From: an uncultured Bryobacterales bacterium | GTDB lineage: Bacteria; Acidobacteriota; Terriglobia; Bryobacterales; Bryobacteraceae | DNA length: 8,565 nt | Assembly (NCBI GenBank): GCA_937959285.1 | Contig: CALGAR010000053.1 | Coordinates: 1 to 8,565 of the forward strand | Direction: 5' to 3' | Part shown: positions 1 through 6,972 of the stretch, one piece after another | How positions within the stretch are numbered: the stretch's first letter is position 1 | How the letters are laid out: every line of letters begins with the position of its first letter | The notes under the pieces: model-generated | What the model saw: the letters and a program-made list of their open reading frames with translations, nothing else | Told to the model about the DNA's origin: nothing | Database searches by the model: none | Made by a program: the position numbers and the translations under genes

Positions 1-716
1 GTTGCGGCCGGGTTTGAGCGGGCCGCGGGCGAGTTGGCCGGCACTTCCATTTTTTGGCTCCGGGTCTTGAGCGCCTCGATGATGGCGTCCACGCCACCCT
101 GGGAGCCGATCGTAGAAAATTGATTGCGGTAGTTCTGGATGAACCAGACTCCCAATACGTTCAGGTCGTAGATTTTCCATCCCTGGTCAGTCTTCTCCAG
201 CCGGTAGTCGACAGGGATCGGGTCGCGCTGGCCATCCGTGACGGCAGTGCGCACGACGACGTCCGTGGCGCCCGGTTCCGCCCGGAATGGGCGCATTTCG
301 ACGCGCGCCTGGGGCGTAATGGTCGCAATCGCGCCGCCGTAAGTACGCACCAGCATGTTCCGGAACTCCTTGACCAGGGCCGTGCGTTGTTCGGGCGAAG
401 CGTTGCGCCAATAGCGGCCAACCGCGAGCCGGGTGGTTTTCTCGAAATTCACATAGGGCAGGATCAGCTCGTCGATGGCCTGGTTGATCTTTTCCGGCGA
501 ACCGCTTTTCAGTTCTTGGTCCTTGCGGATCCGCTCGAGCACGTTGTCCGCGGCCTTCTTGATCAGGACGTCGGGCCGGTCGTCCTGGGCGGGCGCCTGG
601 GCCCGGACCTGGCCGCCGGCGAATATGGCCAGGGCGAGGACGAACAGCCAACCGAGCCACAAGGGAAGGAGGCGGGGACGAGCGAGGGTATGCGAAGCGG
701 GGCGCGGATCTGGCAT
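1..716 (-). CDS. mlaC: MlaC/Ttg2D-family periplasmic phospholipid-binding protein, 3' end off the window
   Basis: The minus strand reads as one open frame of 238 codons with no stop before the window edge, so the C-terminus is missing or nearly reached. Residues 1-39 form a signal peptide (Arg-rich n-region, hydrophobic core LGWLFVLALAIF, likely cleavage VRA/QA). The mature part matches the MlaC/toluene-tolerance family (Pfam PF05494): ILPYVNFEKTTRLAVGRYWR at about residues 85-104, then SPEQRTALVKEFRNMLVRTY, and later GWKIYDLNVLG and a QGGVDAII segment. Family members carry phospholipid across the periplasm between the MlaA-OmpC complex and the inner-membrane MlaFEDB ABC transporter. The ATG at 716 is set by AGGAGA (plus 721-726) four bases upstream. 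The gene is first in its transcription unit and diverges from a peptidase gene, whereas mlaC usually lies downstream of mlaF-E-D, so this may be an orphan copy. Family assignment is firm; the mla operon context is not visible. Confidence 0.9.
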   Translation of the reverse strand, partial: MPDPRPASHTLARPRLLPLWLGWLFVLALAIFAGGQVRAQAPAQDDRPDVLIKKAADNVLERIRKDQELKSGSPEKINQAIDELILPYVNFEKTTRLAVGRYWRNASPEQRTALVKEFRNMLVRTYGGAIATITPQARVEMRPFRAEPGATDVVVRTAVTDGQRDPIPVDYRLEKTDQGWKIYDLNVLGVWFIQNYRNQFSTIGSQGGVDAIIEALKTRSQKMEVPANSPAARSNPAA

Positions 717-938
717 GGTTTCTCCTGAGCGGACGACGATCGTCGCCATTCTGGTTGGGCCTGGCGACAACGGGAACCGCGCTCGGCCCCGCCCGTCATC
801 CATTCATGCATTGGAGCCCATATTCCGGCGCGATGTTCCGGAGGACTGAAACAGAATGCTGCGAGGAGGCCGCCGCCGAAAGCGTCCTTGCCCGTGATAT
901 GTTCGGAATCCTACCACCCACTTCCTGCGGACCGCGCC
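717..938. promoter_or_regulatory. Divergent spacer with a 12-bp perfect palindrome (734-745)
   Basis: This 222-bp spacer between the divergent mlaC-like and S9 peptidase genes must hold the promoters of both. CGACGATCGTCG at 734-745 is a perfect palindrome 18 bp upstream of the mlaC start codon, where a repressor site would affect that gene. No convincing -35/-10 pair could be found. The nearest candidate, TGATATGTT ending at 903, resembles an extended -10 but has no -35. The operator role is inference only; a palindrome this short in GC-rich DNA may be chance. Confidence 0.3.
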
Positions 939-1931
939 ATGACATCGACCTCTACCCCGGCCATCCCGCTCGTCAAGCGCTACGACGTCCGGGATTTCTT
1001 TCGCAAGCCGGAGCGCTCCGCCTACCGCATTTCTCCCGACGGCAGGCACCTCGCCTTTCTGGCGCCTTTCCAGGGCCGGCAGAATGTCCACGTGCAGGCG
1101 CTGGGCGAGGACGGAGCGCCCGTCGGGCCGGCACGCGCCTTGACAGAGGAAACCGAACGCGACGTGCGCGGGTATTTCTGGAAAGGGCCGGCCCACATCC
1201 TGTATGCCAAAGACTTCGGCGGTGACGAGAACTTCCACCTGCTCTCGGTGCCCACAGACGGCAGCTCGGCGCCGACGGACCTTACCCCGTACGAAGGCGT
1301 GCGCGCCGACGTCGTGGACGAGCTGGTCGACGACGACGCCCATGTGCTGGTTTCGCACAACCAGCGCGACAAGCAGGTATTCGACGTGTTCCGGGTGAAT
1401 GTCGCCACGGGCGAGGCGCAGCTCATTGCGCAGAACCCCGGCAACATCACGGGCTGGGCCACGGATCACGACGGCAGGTTGCGGCTCGCCATCGCGACCG
1501 ATGGCGTCAACAACACATTGTTGTACCGCGATAGCGAGGCCGAGGACTTCCGGCCCATCCTGACCACGGACTTCAAGGAAACCGTCGCACCGCTGTTTTT
1601 CACCTTTGACAACCGGCGGATTTACGTCAGCTCCAATCGGGGGCGTGACAAGGCAGCATTGTTCGAGTTCGATCCGCACACGGCCCGCGAGGGCACATTG
1701 ATCTTCGAACATCCCGAGGTCGATGTGTCGGGCCTGGCCTATTCGCATCGCCGCAAGGTGCTGACCGAAATCGACTATGTCACCTGGAAGCCGCAGCGGC
1801 GGGGATCATCGATGACGCCGTCCTTGACGCCGTCATCTGCGTCGCAGAGGCGGTATGCGATCTCGCCGGCAAGCTTCAGCTTTGCGGGCGGCACGGGCGC
1901 TGCGGCCATCGCCTGCTGGATGCTGACGTAG
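939..1931 (+). CDS. S9-family prolyl oligopeptidase-like protein, N-terminal propeller half only (native sequence ends near 1800)
   Basis: From ATG 939 the protein begins MTSTSTPAIPLVKRYDVRD and continues with FFRKPE, YRISPDGRHLAFLAP and repeated propeller blades (for example ILYAKDFGGDENFHLLSV and RIYVSSNRGRDKAALFEFD). This is the N-terminal beta-propeller of S9 serine peptidases. The family is normally about 650-700 residues, with a C-terminal alpha/beta-hydrolase domain carrying Ser, Asp and His. Here recognisable sequence stops after EIDYVTWKPQR (about residue 287, base 1799). The remaining 44 codons to the stop at 1931 are antisense to a tannase gene and unrelated, so the product as written has no catalytic domain and cannot be an active peptidase. 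A TTG at 888 in the same frame would add 17 residues, but they are unlike the family; neither start has a good ribosome-binding site. No signal peptide is evident, so it is probably cytoplasmic. The truncation coincides with a sequence junction. Confidence 0.8.
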   Translation: MTSTSTPAIPLVKRYDVRDFFRKPERSAYRISPDGRHLAFLAPFQGRQNVHVQALGEDGAPVGPARALTEETERDVRGYFWKGPAHILYAKDFGGDENFHLLSVPTDGSSAPTDLTPYEGVRADVVDELVDDDAHVLVSHNQRDKQVFDVFRVNVATGEAQLIAQNPGNITGWATDHDGRLRLAIATDGVNNTLLYRDSEAEDFRPILTTDFKETVAPLFFTFDNRRIYVSSNRGRDKAALFEFDPHTAREGTLIFEHPEVDVSGLAYSHRRKVLTEIDYVTWKPQRRGSSMTPSLTPSSASQRRYAISPASFSFAGGTGAAAIACWMLT

Positions 1932-2593
1932 TTCATCATCGTGCCGACGAAATCGAGTACGGGCGCTCCGGCGATGATTCCGTCGAAATCCTGCGGGAAA
2001 CGCTGCGCGGAAATCAACGCCTGCCTTCCGCCAGTAGAGCAGCCCATGAAGTAGGATCTTGCCGGTGCGGTGCCGTAGTACGCTGCCGCGATTCGCTTCG
2101 CGGTCTCCGCCGTGACGTGGACTGCGCGAAACGCATAATCCAGCAGTTTTTGCCGGTTGACAGCAAAGGTGCCAAGCGGCTCCTCCGCTGCGTCGTGTCC
2201 TGTGTTTGTCTGAGTGAAGACAAACCCGGATTTCACCGCTTGATCCCGCGTCGCTTTCCGGCCCGGGCTTTCGAGGTTCTCGCCGGCATATCCACCGTTG
2301 CCGATCATGAGCAGGCGTTTGTGCCATTGATACGGGAGGGCAACCTCGAACTGAATTTCCGGCGGAATCTGTCCGGTGACTCGGCAAAACTCCGGAGCGG
2401 AGTCCGATGCGGGCTGCAAAGTGGCGGAAATCACGCTGAACTCATAGCCGGTGAGCGCTCGCAGCGCCGAGCAGTGCATTCGGGGCCGCAGCCTCTCTTC
2501 ATTTGGAGGGGGGCTCCAGCGGCTGATCTCTACGGCCTGCGCAAGTACAGGGACCGCGGAGAGGATCGTTGTAAAAACGGCGCGAAACAGCAC
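1775..2593 (-). CDS. Tannase/feruloyl esterase family hydrolase, C-terminal half missing
   Basis: This secreted alpha/beta-hydrolase belongs to the tannase/feruloyl esterase family (PF07519), which hydrolyses ester bonds of galloyl or hydroxycinnamoyl (polyphenol) esters. From GTG 2593 the start is MLFRAVFTTILSAVPVLAQA, a good signal peptide. Family marks follow: ALPYQWHKRLLMIGNGGYAG, FVFTQTNTGHDA, and the nucleophile elbow YFMGCSTGGRQ with the catalytic Ser codon at 2038-2036, then DFDGIIAGAP and DGVKDGVIDDPRRC. Full-length members run about 500-570 residues; the later catalytic Asp and His-Cys motif are absent because the frame leaves family sequence near 1800 and stops at 1775. Start choice: GTG 2593 has GGAGGT (plus 2597-2602) three bases upstream. 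ATG 2614 lies inside a TATAAT box. TTG 2623 has AGGGGAA seven bases upstream and remains possible. The gene diverges from the tricorn homologue and shares its promoter region. As written the product would be inactive. Confidence 0.85.
   Translation of the reverse strand: MLFRAVFTTILSAVPVLAQAVEISRWSPPPNEERLRPRMHCSALRALTGYEFSVISATLQPASDSAPEFCRVTGQIPPEIQFEVALPYQWHKRLLMIGNGGYAGENLESPGRKATRDQAVKSGFVFTQTNTGHDAAEEPLGTFAVNRQKLLDYAFRAVHVTAETAKRIAAAYYGTAPARSYFMGCSTGGRQALISAQRFPQDFDGIIAGAPVLDFVGTMMNYVSIQQAMAAAPVPPAKLKLAGEIAYRLCDADDGVKDGVIDDPRRCGFQVT
1791..1803. other. Junction 1: S9 peptidase (+) fused head-on to tannase (-)
   Basis: The plus strand reads the S9 protein normally through WKPQR (codons ending at 1799). 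The minus strand reads the tannase normally through VIDDPRRC (codons reaching about 1792). Past these points neither frame makes family sense: the tannase frame hits a stop at 1775 and the peptidase frame becomes antisense tannase. The two legitimate readings share about 7-10 bp (GCAGCGG, 1793-1799), which looks like microhomology at the join. Third-position G/C bias also drops from left to right here. No insertion-sequence ends or target duplications are seen. A chimeric assembly or clone is most likely; an inversion-type rearrangement is possible. Confidence 0.75.
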
Positions 2594-2611
2594 GGGACCT
2601 CCGATTCCCGG

Positions 2612-2643
2612 CATTATACGCAATAACGACTTCCCCTATAATG
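2612..2643. promoter_or_regulatory. Symmetric divergent promoter between tannase and tricorn genes
   Basis: The inverted repeat CATTATA (2612-2618) and TATAATG (2637-2643) is separated by 18 bp. Each arm is a perfect TATAAT -10 box for one direction: plus at 2637-2642, minus at 2618-2613. With standard spacing, the -35 of each promoter would fall on the other's -10 (TTATAC on plus, TTATAG on minus). Both are poor matches to TTGACA, and the two promoters could not be occupied by polymerase together. On the plus strand the predicted start of transcription (about 2649-2650) falls on the ATG at 2650, suggesting a leaderless transcript. The boxes are seen directly; activity and mutual exclusion are inferred. 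Confidence 0.5.
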
Positions 2644-2649
2644 AGCGGC

Positions 2650-5600
2650 ATGTCTCGCCTGCTGCTTCTTTTGTGTGGTGTCCTGTTCCTTGCTCCAGCA
2701 TCGGCTCAATCGAACCGCGGCTATTACCGGTACCCTGCGATCCATGGCGACACGATCGTATTCACCGCCGAAGGCGATCTCTGGGAGGTGAGCGTAAACG
2801 GAGGCGTCGCCCGCCGGCTGACGACTCATCCGGGTGAAGAGACTCGCCCCAGCTTCTCCCCGGATGGCAAAACCATCGCTTTTTCTGCGAACTACGAAGG
2901 ACCGACGGAAGTTTATACGATGCCGGCCACTGGAGGCTTGCCGACGCGCCGAACGTTCGACGGAGATGCCGCAGGAGTGGTCGGCTGGACGCCCGACGGC
3001 CGCATCCTCTATGTAACACGGCGTTACTCCGCGCTTCCCGACGCCCAGCTCGCGACCATCGATTCGCAGAACCGGATCGAGCTTGTACCTCTAAGCCAGG
3101 CGGCGCAAGGCGTCTATGAACCCACTGGGAAAACGCTGTTCTTTACACGCCTCCCATTCCAAGGGAGCCACGCCAAGCGCTACAAGGGCGGAACGGCGCA
3201 GAAACTGTGGAAGTTTACCAGTGGGTCCGAAGCTGTCCCGCTCACAGCGGATTACGACGGCACCAGCAAGGACGCGATGTGGTGGAACCAGCGTGTGTAC
3301 TTCCTCAGTGACCGGGACGGGACGATGAATCTCTGGTCCGTGGATGAGAATGGAAGAGGACTGCGCCAGCACACGAAGCATGTGGGATGGGACGCGCAGT
3401 CGCCTTCGCTGTCAAACGGCAAGATCGTTTATCAGCTTGGGGCGGACCTCCACGTTTTCGACATCGCGACGAACCGGGACAGGAAGCTCTCCATCGAACT
3501 CGCTTCTGATTTCGACCACTTGCGCGAGCGATGGGTGAAGCAACCGTCCGAGTACGTTACTTCCGCTCACATCTCGCACGACGGGGGCAAGGTGGTTGTC
3601 ACGGCGCGCGGAAAGGTTTTCGTCGTGCCCGCCGGGCAGGGCAGGCTGGTGAACGCCACCGCCCGGAAACCGGGCCGGTTCCGCGATGCGCGCGCCATGC
3701 CGGATGGAAAGGATCTTTTGGTTCTCTCCACTGAAACCGGAGAGGTGGAACTCTGGAAGATTCCCGCCAACGGCGTCGGTGAAGGCGAGCAGCTCACACG
3801 CGACGGAAAGGTGCTGCGGTGGCAGGCAATCCCTTCTCCCGATGGGAAGTGGATTGTCCATCAGGATAAGGACAACCGCCTGTGGCTGCTCGATGTAAGC
3901 ACGAAGACACAGAAAGAAATCGCCGTGAATCCATACGGCGGCAATTCCAGCCCGGTTTTCTCCGACGTCCGCTGGTCCCCGGATAGCCGCTGGATCGTGT
4001 ATTCCGCAGAGGGAGCCAACACCTTCGAACGGTTGTACCTCTACAGCGTGGAGTCGGGCTCTACGACCCCCATTACGAGCGACCGCTACAACAGCTTCAG
4101 TGCGGGATGGAGCCCGGACGGGAAGAGACTGTACTTCCTTTCGGATCGCTCACTCAAGACGAAGGTTTTCTCGCCGTGGGGCCCGCGCCAGCCCGATCCT
4201 TACTTCGATCAAACGGTGAAGATCTATGAGATGGCGCTGCAGAGGGGACTGCGATCGCCTTTCCAGCCTCCGGACGAGCTGCATCCGGACAAGCCCGCTG
4301 AGTCGGCAAAGAGTGAGGATAAAAAGGCTCCAGTCCGTGTCGAAATCGACATCGATGGGCTTGCGGCTCGCATCCGTGAAGTCCCCGTTCCGCCCGGGAA
4401 CTACCGAGGGCTGACGGTGCAGGAGAAACGGCTGTGCTGGCTGAACTCGACACCCGCACAGAAGACCAATCTTCAATGCCTTGATATTGGGAACAAGGGT
4501 GAGAAGCCGGAGACCCTGCTCGAAGACGTCCGCTCTTACGAGCTGTCGGGCGACGGGAAGAAGATGATGGTCCGAAAGGGCGATGACATCTTCGTGTTTG
4601 ACGCAACCGTCAGAGAAGCGGTGCTCAAGGCGCCAAAGACGCTCAACGATGCCAGAGTAAACCTGAAGGACTGGACATTTCCGGTCGTCCCCACAGAGGA
4701 GTTCCGGGAGCTGTTCCTTGATGCGTGGCGTCTGCACCGGGATTACTTCTACGACAGAAACATGCACGGCATCGACTGGCCCCGGATGCGGGACAAATAT
4801 CTGCCGCTCGTCGATCGCGTGCGCGACCGGCAGGAGTTGAGTGATCTGATCGCCCAGCTGGTGGGTGAGCTCTCGGCGCTGCACACGTCGGTTCGTGGCG
4901 GGGATATTCGCCGCGGTCCGGATCAGATTGAGCTCGGAGCGCTCGGGGCACGGCTTGAGAGAAGTGCCGAGATGGGCGGTCACGTTGTAAAGCACATCTA
5001 CCAGTCGGACCCGGACCGGCCGGACCTTGCCTCGCCGCTGGCTCATCCGGATGTGGATCTCCGCGAGGGCGATGTGATTCTAAAGGTGAACGGCCGGGAT
5101 ACACTGTCGGCGACGGATATCGGCGAGCTGCTGCGGAACCACGCTAAGAAACAGATCCTCCTGACTGTTCGGACGGCCGAAAAGGCGGAGACGAGGGACG
5201 TCGTTGTGACACCGATCACCGTGAGGGAGGAAGCGGATCTTCGTTATCACGAGTGGGAGTACACCCGCCGCCTCATCGTCGAAAAGGAGGGCAATGGAAA
5301 GATCGGCTACGTGCACCTGCGCGCGATGGGGCCGAATGACATCAACCAGTGGGCGGAGCACTTCTACCCGGTTTTCAATCGCGAAGGCCTCATCATCGAC
5401 GTCAGGCACAACCGCGGCGGCAACATCGATAGCTGGCTGCTGGGAAAGCTGCTGCGGAAGGCGTGGTTCTACTGGCAACCGCGAGTAGGGCGGCCGACCT
5501 GGAACATGCAGTACGCCTTTCGCGGGCACATCGTTGTCCTGTGTAATGAGTGGACGGCGTCTGACGGGGAAGCATTTACTGAAGGATTCCGCCGGCTGGA

Positions 5601-5931
5601 ATTGGGCAAAGTCATTGGCACGAGGACATGGGGCGGGGAGATCTGGCTGACCTCCAGCAATACTCTGGCCGACCACGGCATTGCCTCTGCGGCTGAAATT
5701 GGTGTCTATGGACCGGAGGGCAAGTGGTTAATCGAAGGGCATGGAGTGGAACCCGACATCGTTGTCGACAATCTCCCGCACGCTACCTTCAACGGCAAGG
5801 ACGCGCAACTGGAAGCAGCCATTGCTTACCTATCCAGTCAGATCAGGGAGAAGCCGGTGAAGGTACCGCCTGCTCCTCCCTATCCGGATAAGAGTCTGGA
5901 TGCGATGAGGAAAACAGCCCAGGCCCGCTGA
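2650..5931 (+). CDS. Secreted tricorn protease homologue (S41 family, propellers + PDZ + S41 core)
   Basis: This complete gene encodes about 1093 residues, the usual length of tricorn homologues. Residues 1-19 are a signal peptide (MSRLLLLLCGVLFLAPASA/QS), so it acts in the periplasm or outside the cell. Order: six-bladed propeller (about 22-330) and seven-bladed propeller (about 335-665) with repeated SPDGK-type blades; tricorn C1 helical domain (about 675-755); PDZ (about 760-855, LREGDVILKVNGRD); S41 serine protease core (about 865-1075). Aligned by eye to Thermoplasma Tricorn, His746 corresponds to H745 (SALHTSV), oxyanion Gly918 to G924 (NRGG), nucleophile Ser965 to S971 (NEWTASDGEAF) and Glu1023 to E1029 (WLIEGHGVEPD). 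Ser745 is replaced by L744, and Asp936, linked to cleavage after basic residues, by W942. The family trims peptides to short products. ATG 2650 is preferred because a TATAAT box overlaps the other ATG at 2641; no Shine-Dalgarno precedes either. Confidence 0.92.
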   Translation: MSRLLLLLCGVLFLAPASAQSNRGYYRYPAIHGDTIVFTAEGDLWEVSVNGGVARRLTTHPGEETRPSFSPDGKTIAFSANYEGPTEVYTMPATGGLPTRRTFDGDAAGVVGWTPDGRILYVTRRYSALPDAQLATIDSQNRIELVPLSQAAQGVYEPTGKTLFFTRLPFQGSHAKRYKGGTAQKLWKFTSGSEAVPLTADYDGTSKDAMWWNQRVYFLSDRDGTMNLWSVDENGRGLRQHTKHVGWDAQSPSLSNGKIVYQLGADLHVFDIATNRDRKLSIELASDFDHLRERWVKQPSEYVTSAHISHDGGKVVVTARGKVFVVPAGQGRLVNATARKPGRFRDARAMPDGKDLLVLSTETGEVELWKIPANGVGEGEQLTRDGKVLRWQAIPSPDGKWIVHQDKDNRLWLLDVSTKTQKEIAVNPYGGNSSPVFSDVRWSPDSRWIVYSAEGANTFERLYLYSVESGSTTPITSDRYNSFSAGWSPDGKRLYFLSDRSLKTKVFSPWGPRQPDPYFDQTVKIYEMALQRGLRSPFQPPDELHPDKPAESAKSEDKKAPVRVEIDIDGLAARIREVPVPPGNYRGLTVQEKRLCWLNSTPAQKTNLQCLDIGNKGEKPETLLEDVRSYELSGDGKKMMVRKGDDIFVFDATVREAVLKAPKTLNDARVNLKDWTFPVVPTEEFRELFLDAWRLHRDYFYDRNMHGIDWPRMRDKYLPLVDRVRDRQELSDLIAQLVGELSALHTSVRGGDIRRGPDQIELGALGARLERSAEMGGHVVKHIYQSDPDRPDLASPLAHPDVDLREGDVILKVNGRDTLSATDIGELLRNHAKKQILLTVRTAEKAETRDVVVTPITVREEADLRYHEWEYTRRLIVEKEGNGKIGYVHLRAMGPNDINQWAEHFYPVFNREGLIIDVRHNRGGNIDSWLLGKLLRKAWFYWQPRVGRPTWNMQYAFRGHIVVLCNEWTASDGEAFTEGFRRLELGKVIGTRTWGGEIWLTSSNTLADHGIASAAEIGVYGPEGKWLIEGHGVEPDIVVDNLPHATFNGKDAQLEAAIAYLSSQIREKPVKVPPAPPYPDKSLDAMRKTAQAR

Positions 5932-5947
5932 GGCGGTCCTGGGCCCG

Positions 5948-5994
5948 CTCTGCCATCTGTGGACGTAGTTCGCGATGCGTCGCGGCGGGCAGAG
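5948..5994. terminator. Nested hairpin between convergent tricorn and VOC genes
   Basis: CTCTGCC (5948-5954) pairs with GGCAGAG (5988-5994). The loop contains a second stem, CGCGA (5971-5975) with TCGCG (5980-5984), around a 4-base TGCG loop. The structure fills the 63-bp gap between the convergent stop codons (tricorn TGA ending 5931, VOC stop at 5995-5997), where a bidirectional terminator is expected. No T-tract follows on either strand, so it is not a classical intrinsic terminator. Its role is inferred from position. Confidence 0.4.
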
Positions 5995-6432
5995 TTACGC
6001 CTGCGCGCCCGGCTGCGGAGGAATCGCTTTCGGATCCATCCAGATGACTTCCCAGTGGTGGCCGTCGGGATCGTAGAAGCTCCAACTGTACATGAACCCG
6101 TGATCCATCGGGGCCATCGCGTGCTTGCCGCCCGCCGCGACCGCCTTGTTGACCATCTCGTCCACTTCCGCGCGGCTCTCGCAGGAGAGCGCTAAAAGAG
6201 CCTCCGTGTGAGAGTTCCGGTCGCAGATCTCGCGCTTCGTGAAGTTCTTGAAAAACGGCTCGGTGAGGAGCATCACGTACGCTTCCTCGCTAATCACCAT
6301 ACAAGCCGCGTTGTTATCCGTGAAAGCGGGATTGAACTCGAAGCCGAGCTGCTTGAAAAAGTCCATGGACCGTTTGAGGTCCTGGACCGAAAGATTGATG
6401 AATACTTTCCTCGAAGACTTACCTGCCATCAT
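5995..6432 (-). CDS. VOC superfamily (glyoxalase/bleomycin-resistance-like) protein
   Basis: This 145-residue single-module VOC protein starts KVFINLSVQDLKRSMDFFKQ, the opening beta-alpha unit, continues with MVISEEAYVMLLTEPFF, and ends with SWSFYDPDGHHWEVIW, the hallmark closing strand of the fold. The superfamily includes glyoxalase I, extradiol dioxygenases and antibiotic-binding proteins, so the substrate cannot be named. The first metal-ligand position appears to be Asn (INLSV) rather than the usual His or Gln, which makes true glyoxalase I activity doubtful. The start codon abuts the stop of the upstream gene (TAG-ATG), implying translational coupling. A second ATG at 6429 has better spacing from GGAG (plus 6436-6439), so the protein may begin one residue later. 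It is cytoplasmic, with no signal peptide. It forms a two-gene unit with the next VOC gene. Confidence 0.85.
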   Translation of the reverse strand: MMAGKSSRKVFINLSVQDLKRSMDFFKQLGFEFNPAFTDNNAACMVISEEAYVMLLTEPFFKNFTKREICDRNSHTEALLALSCESRAEVDEMVNKAVAAGGKHAMAPMDHGFMYSWSFYDPDGHHWEVIWMDPKAIPPQPGAQA

Positions 6433-6861
6433 CTACTCCGCGGTTTTTGCAATCTCGCAGTTGAACAGCCAGTGAACGCCAAAAGCGTCGGTCAGCATCC
6501 CGAACTTTGCCCCCCAAAACGTATCCTGGATCGGGAGGACGACCTTACCTCCCTCGGCGAGTGCGTCAAACAGCTTCGTCATCTCGGAGGGATCGTTAAA
6601 GTCCAGCGCGATTCGCACGTTCCCGTCGGTGGGAACCGGTCTATCCGGCGGTGTATCCGCGACCATGATCGCATTCCCTCCGATCAGCAGGACGGAGTGC
6701 ATCACGAGGTTCTTGTGCTCGGGTGCCACGCACCCTTCGGGTCCCTGACCCCAGCGCATGAGGGTCTGAACTTTCGCGCACAGAGCCTTCTCGTAGAGTG
6801 CAATCGCCTTCTCTGCAACGCCGTTGAATACGATGTACGGATTCAGATGTTTGATAGCCAC
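6433..6861 (-). CDS. PhnB/YjdN-like VOC family protein
   Basis: This 142-residue protein of the PhnB-like branch of the VOC superfamily starts MAIKHLNPYIVFNGVAEKAI and shows ALYEKALCAKV, HSVLLIGGNAIMVADT and the PhnB-type C-terminal run DTFWGAKFGMLTDAFGVHWL. Despite the name, PhnB-type proteins are not known to take part in phosphonate cleavage, and the substrate is unknown. The GTG start at 6861 is supported by AAGGAG (plus 6868-6873) six bases upstream, which is optimal spacing. It is the first gene of a two-gene unit; its TAG stop directly precedes the ATG of the second VOC gene. A sigma70-like promoter about 110 bp upstream probably drives both. Such VOC genes are commonly found near ECF sigma factors, as here. 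Confidence 0.87.
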   Translation of the reverse strand: MAIKHLNPYIVFNGVAEKAIALYEKALCAKVQTLMRWGQGPEGCVAPEHKNLVMHSVLLIGGNAIMVADTPPDRPVPTDGNVRIALDFNDPSEMTKLFDALAEGGKVVLPIQDTFWGAKFGMLTDAFGVHWLFNCEIAKTAE

Positions 6862-6890
6862 GCTTCACTCCTTGGTTCCTACAAACGAAT

Positions 6891-6928
6891 CCCTGGCAGG
6901 ATCTCCTTCGCGGGTTCCGGCGCCAGGG
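6891..6928 (-). repeat. Hairpin in the leader of the VOC operon
   Basis: CCCTGGC (6891-6897) and GCCAGGG (6922-6928) form a 7-bp perfect stem with a 24-base loop, between the predicted promoter and the first VOC gene. On the transcribed strand the loop contains AAGGAGA, a Shine-Dalgarno-like sequence with no start codon after it. It could be a 5'-UTR structure or an operator; either role is inference. Confidence 0.35.
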
Positions 6929-6972
6929 TTTCGTTCTACAGAGGCTCGCCGGGCGCCTTTGATATGACCCGG

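Noticed and set aside
54..728. 224-codon plus-strand open frame opposite mlaC
   Set aside because: The minus strand encodes a complete MlaC family pattern with signal peptide and ribosome-binding site; the plus frame is its antisense and has no family character.
804..1748. 314-codon minus-strand open frame opposite the S9 peptidase gene
   Set aside because: It is the GC-rich antisense shadow of a clear family match, shows no recognisable domain, and ends where the S9 gene ends.
1775..1803. Transposon or integron boundary at the S9/tannase join
   Set aside because: No transposase, terminal inverted repeats, target duplication or attC-like structure is visible on either side.
4150..5046. 298-codon minus-strand open frame inside the tricorn gene
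   Set aside because: Antisense to continuous tricorn propeller, C1 and PDZ sequence; no start signal or domain.
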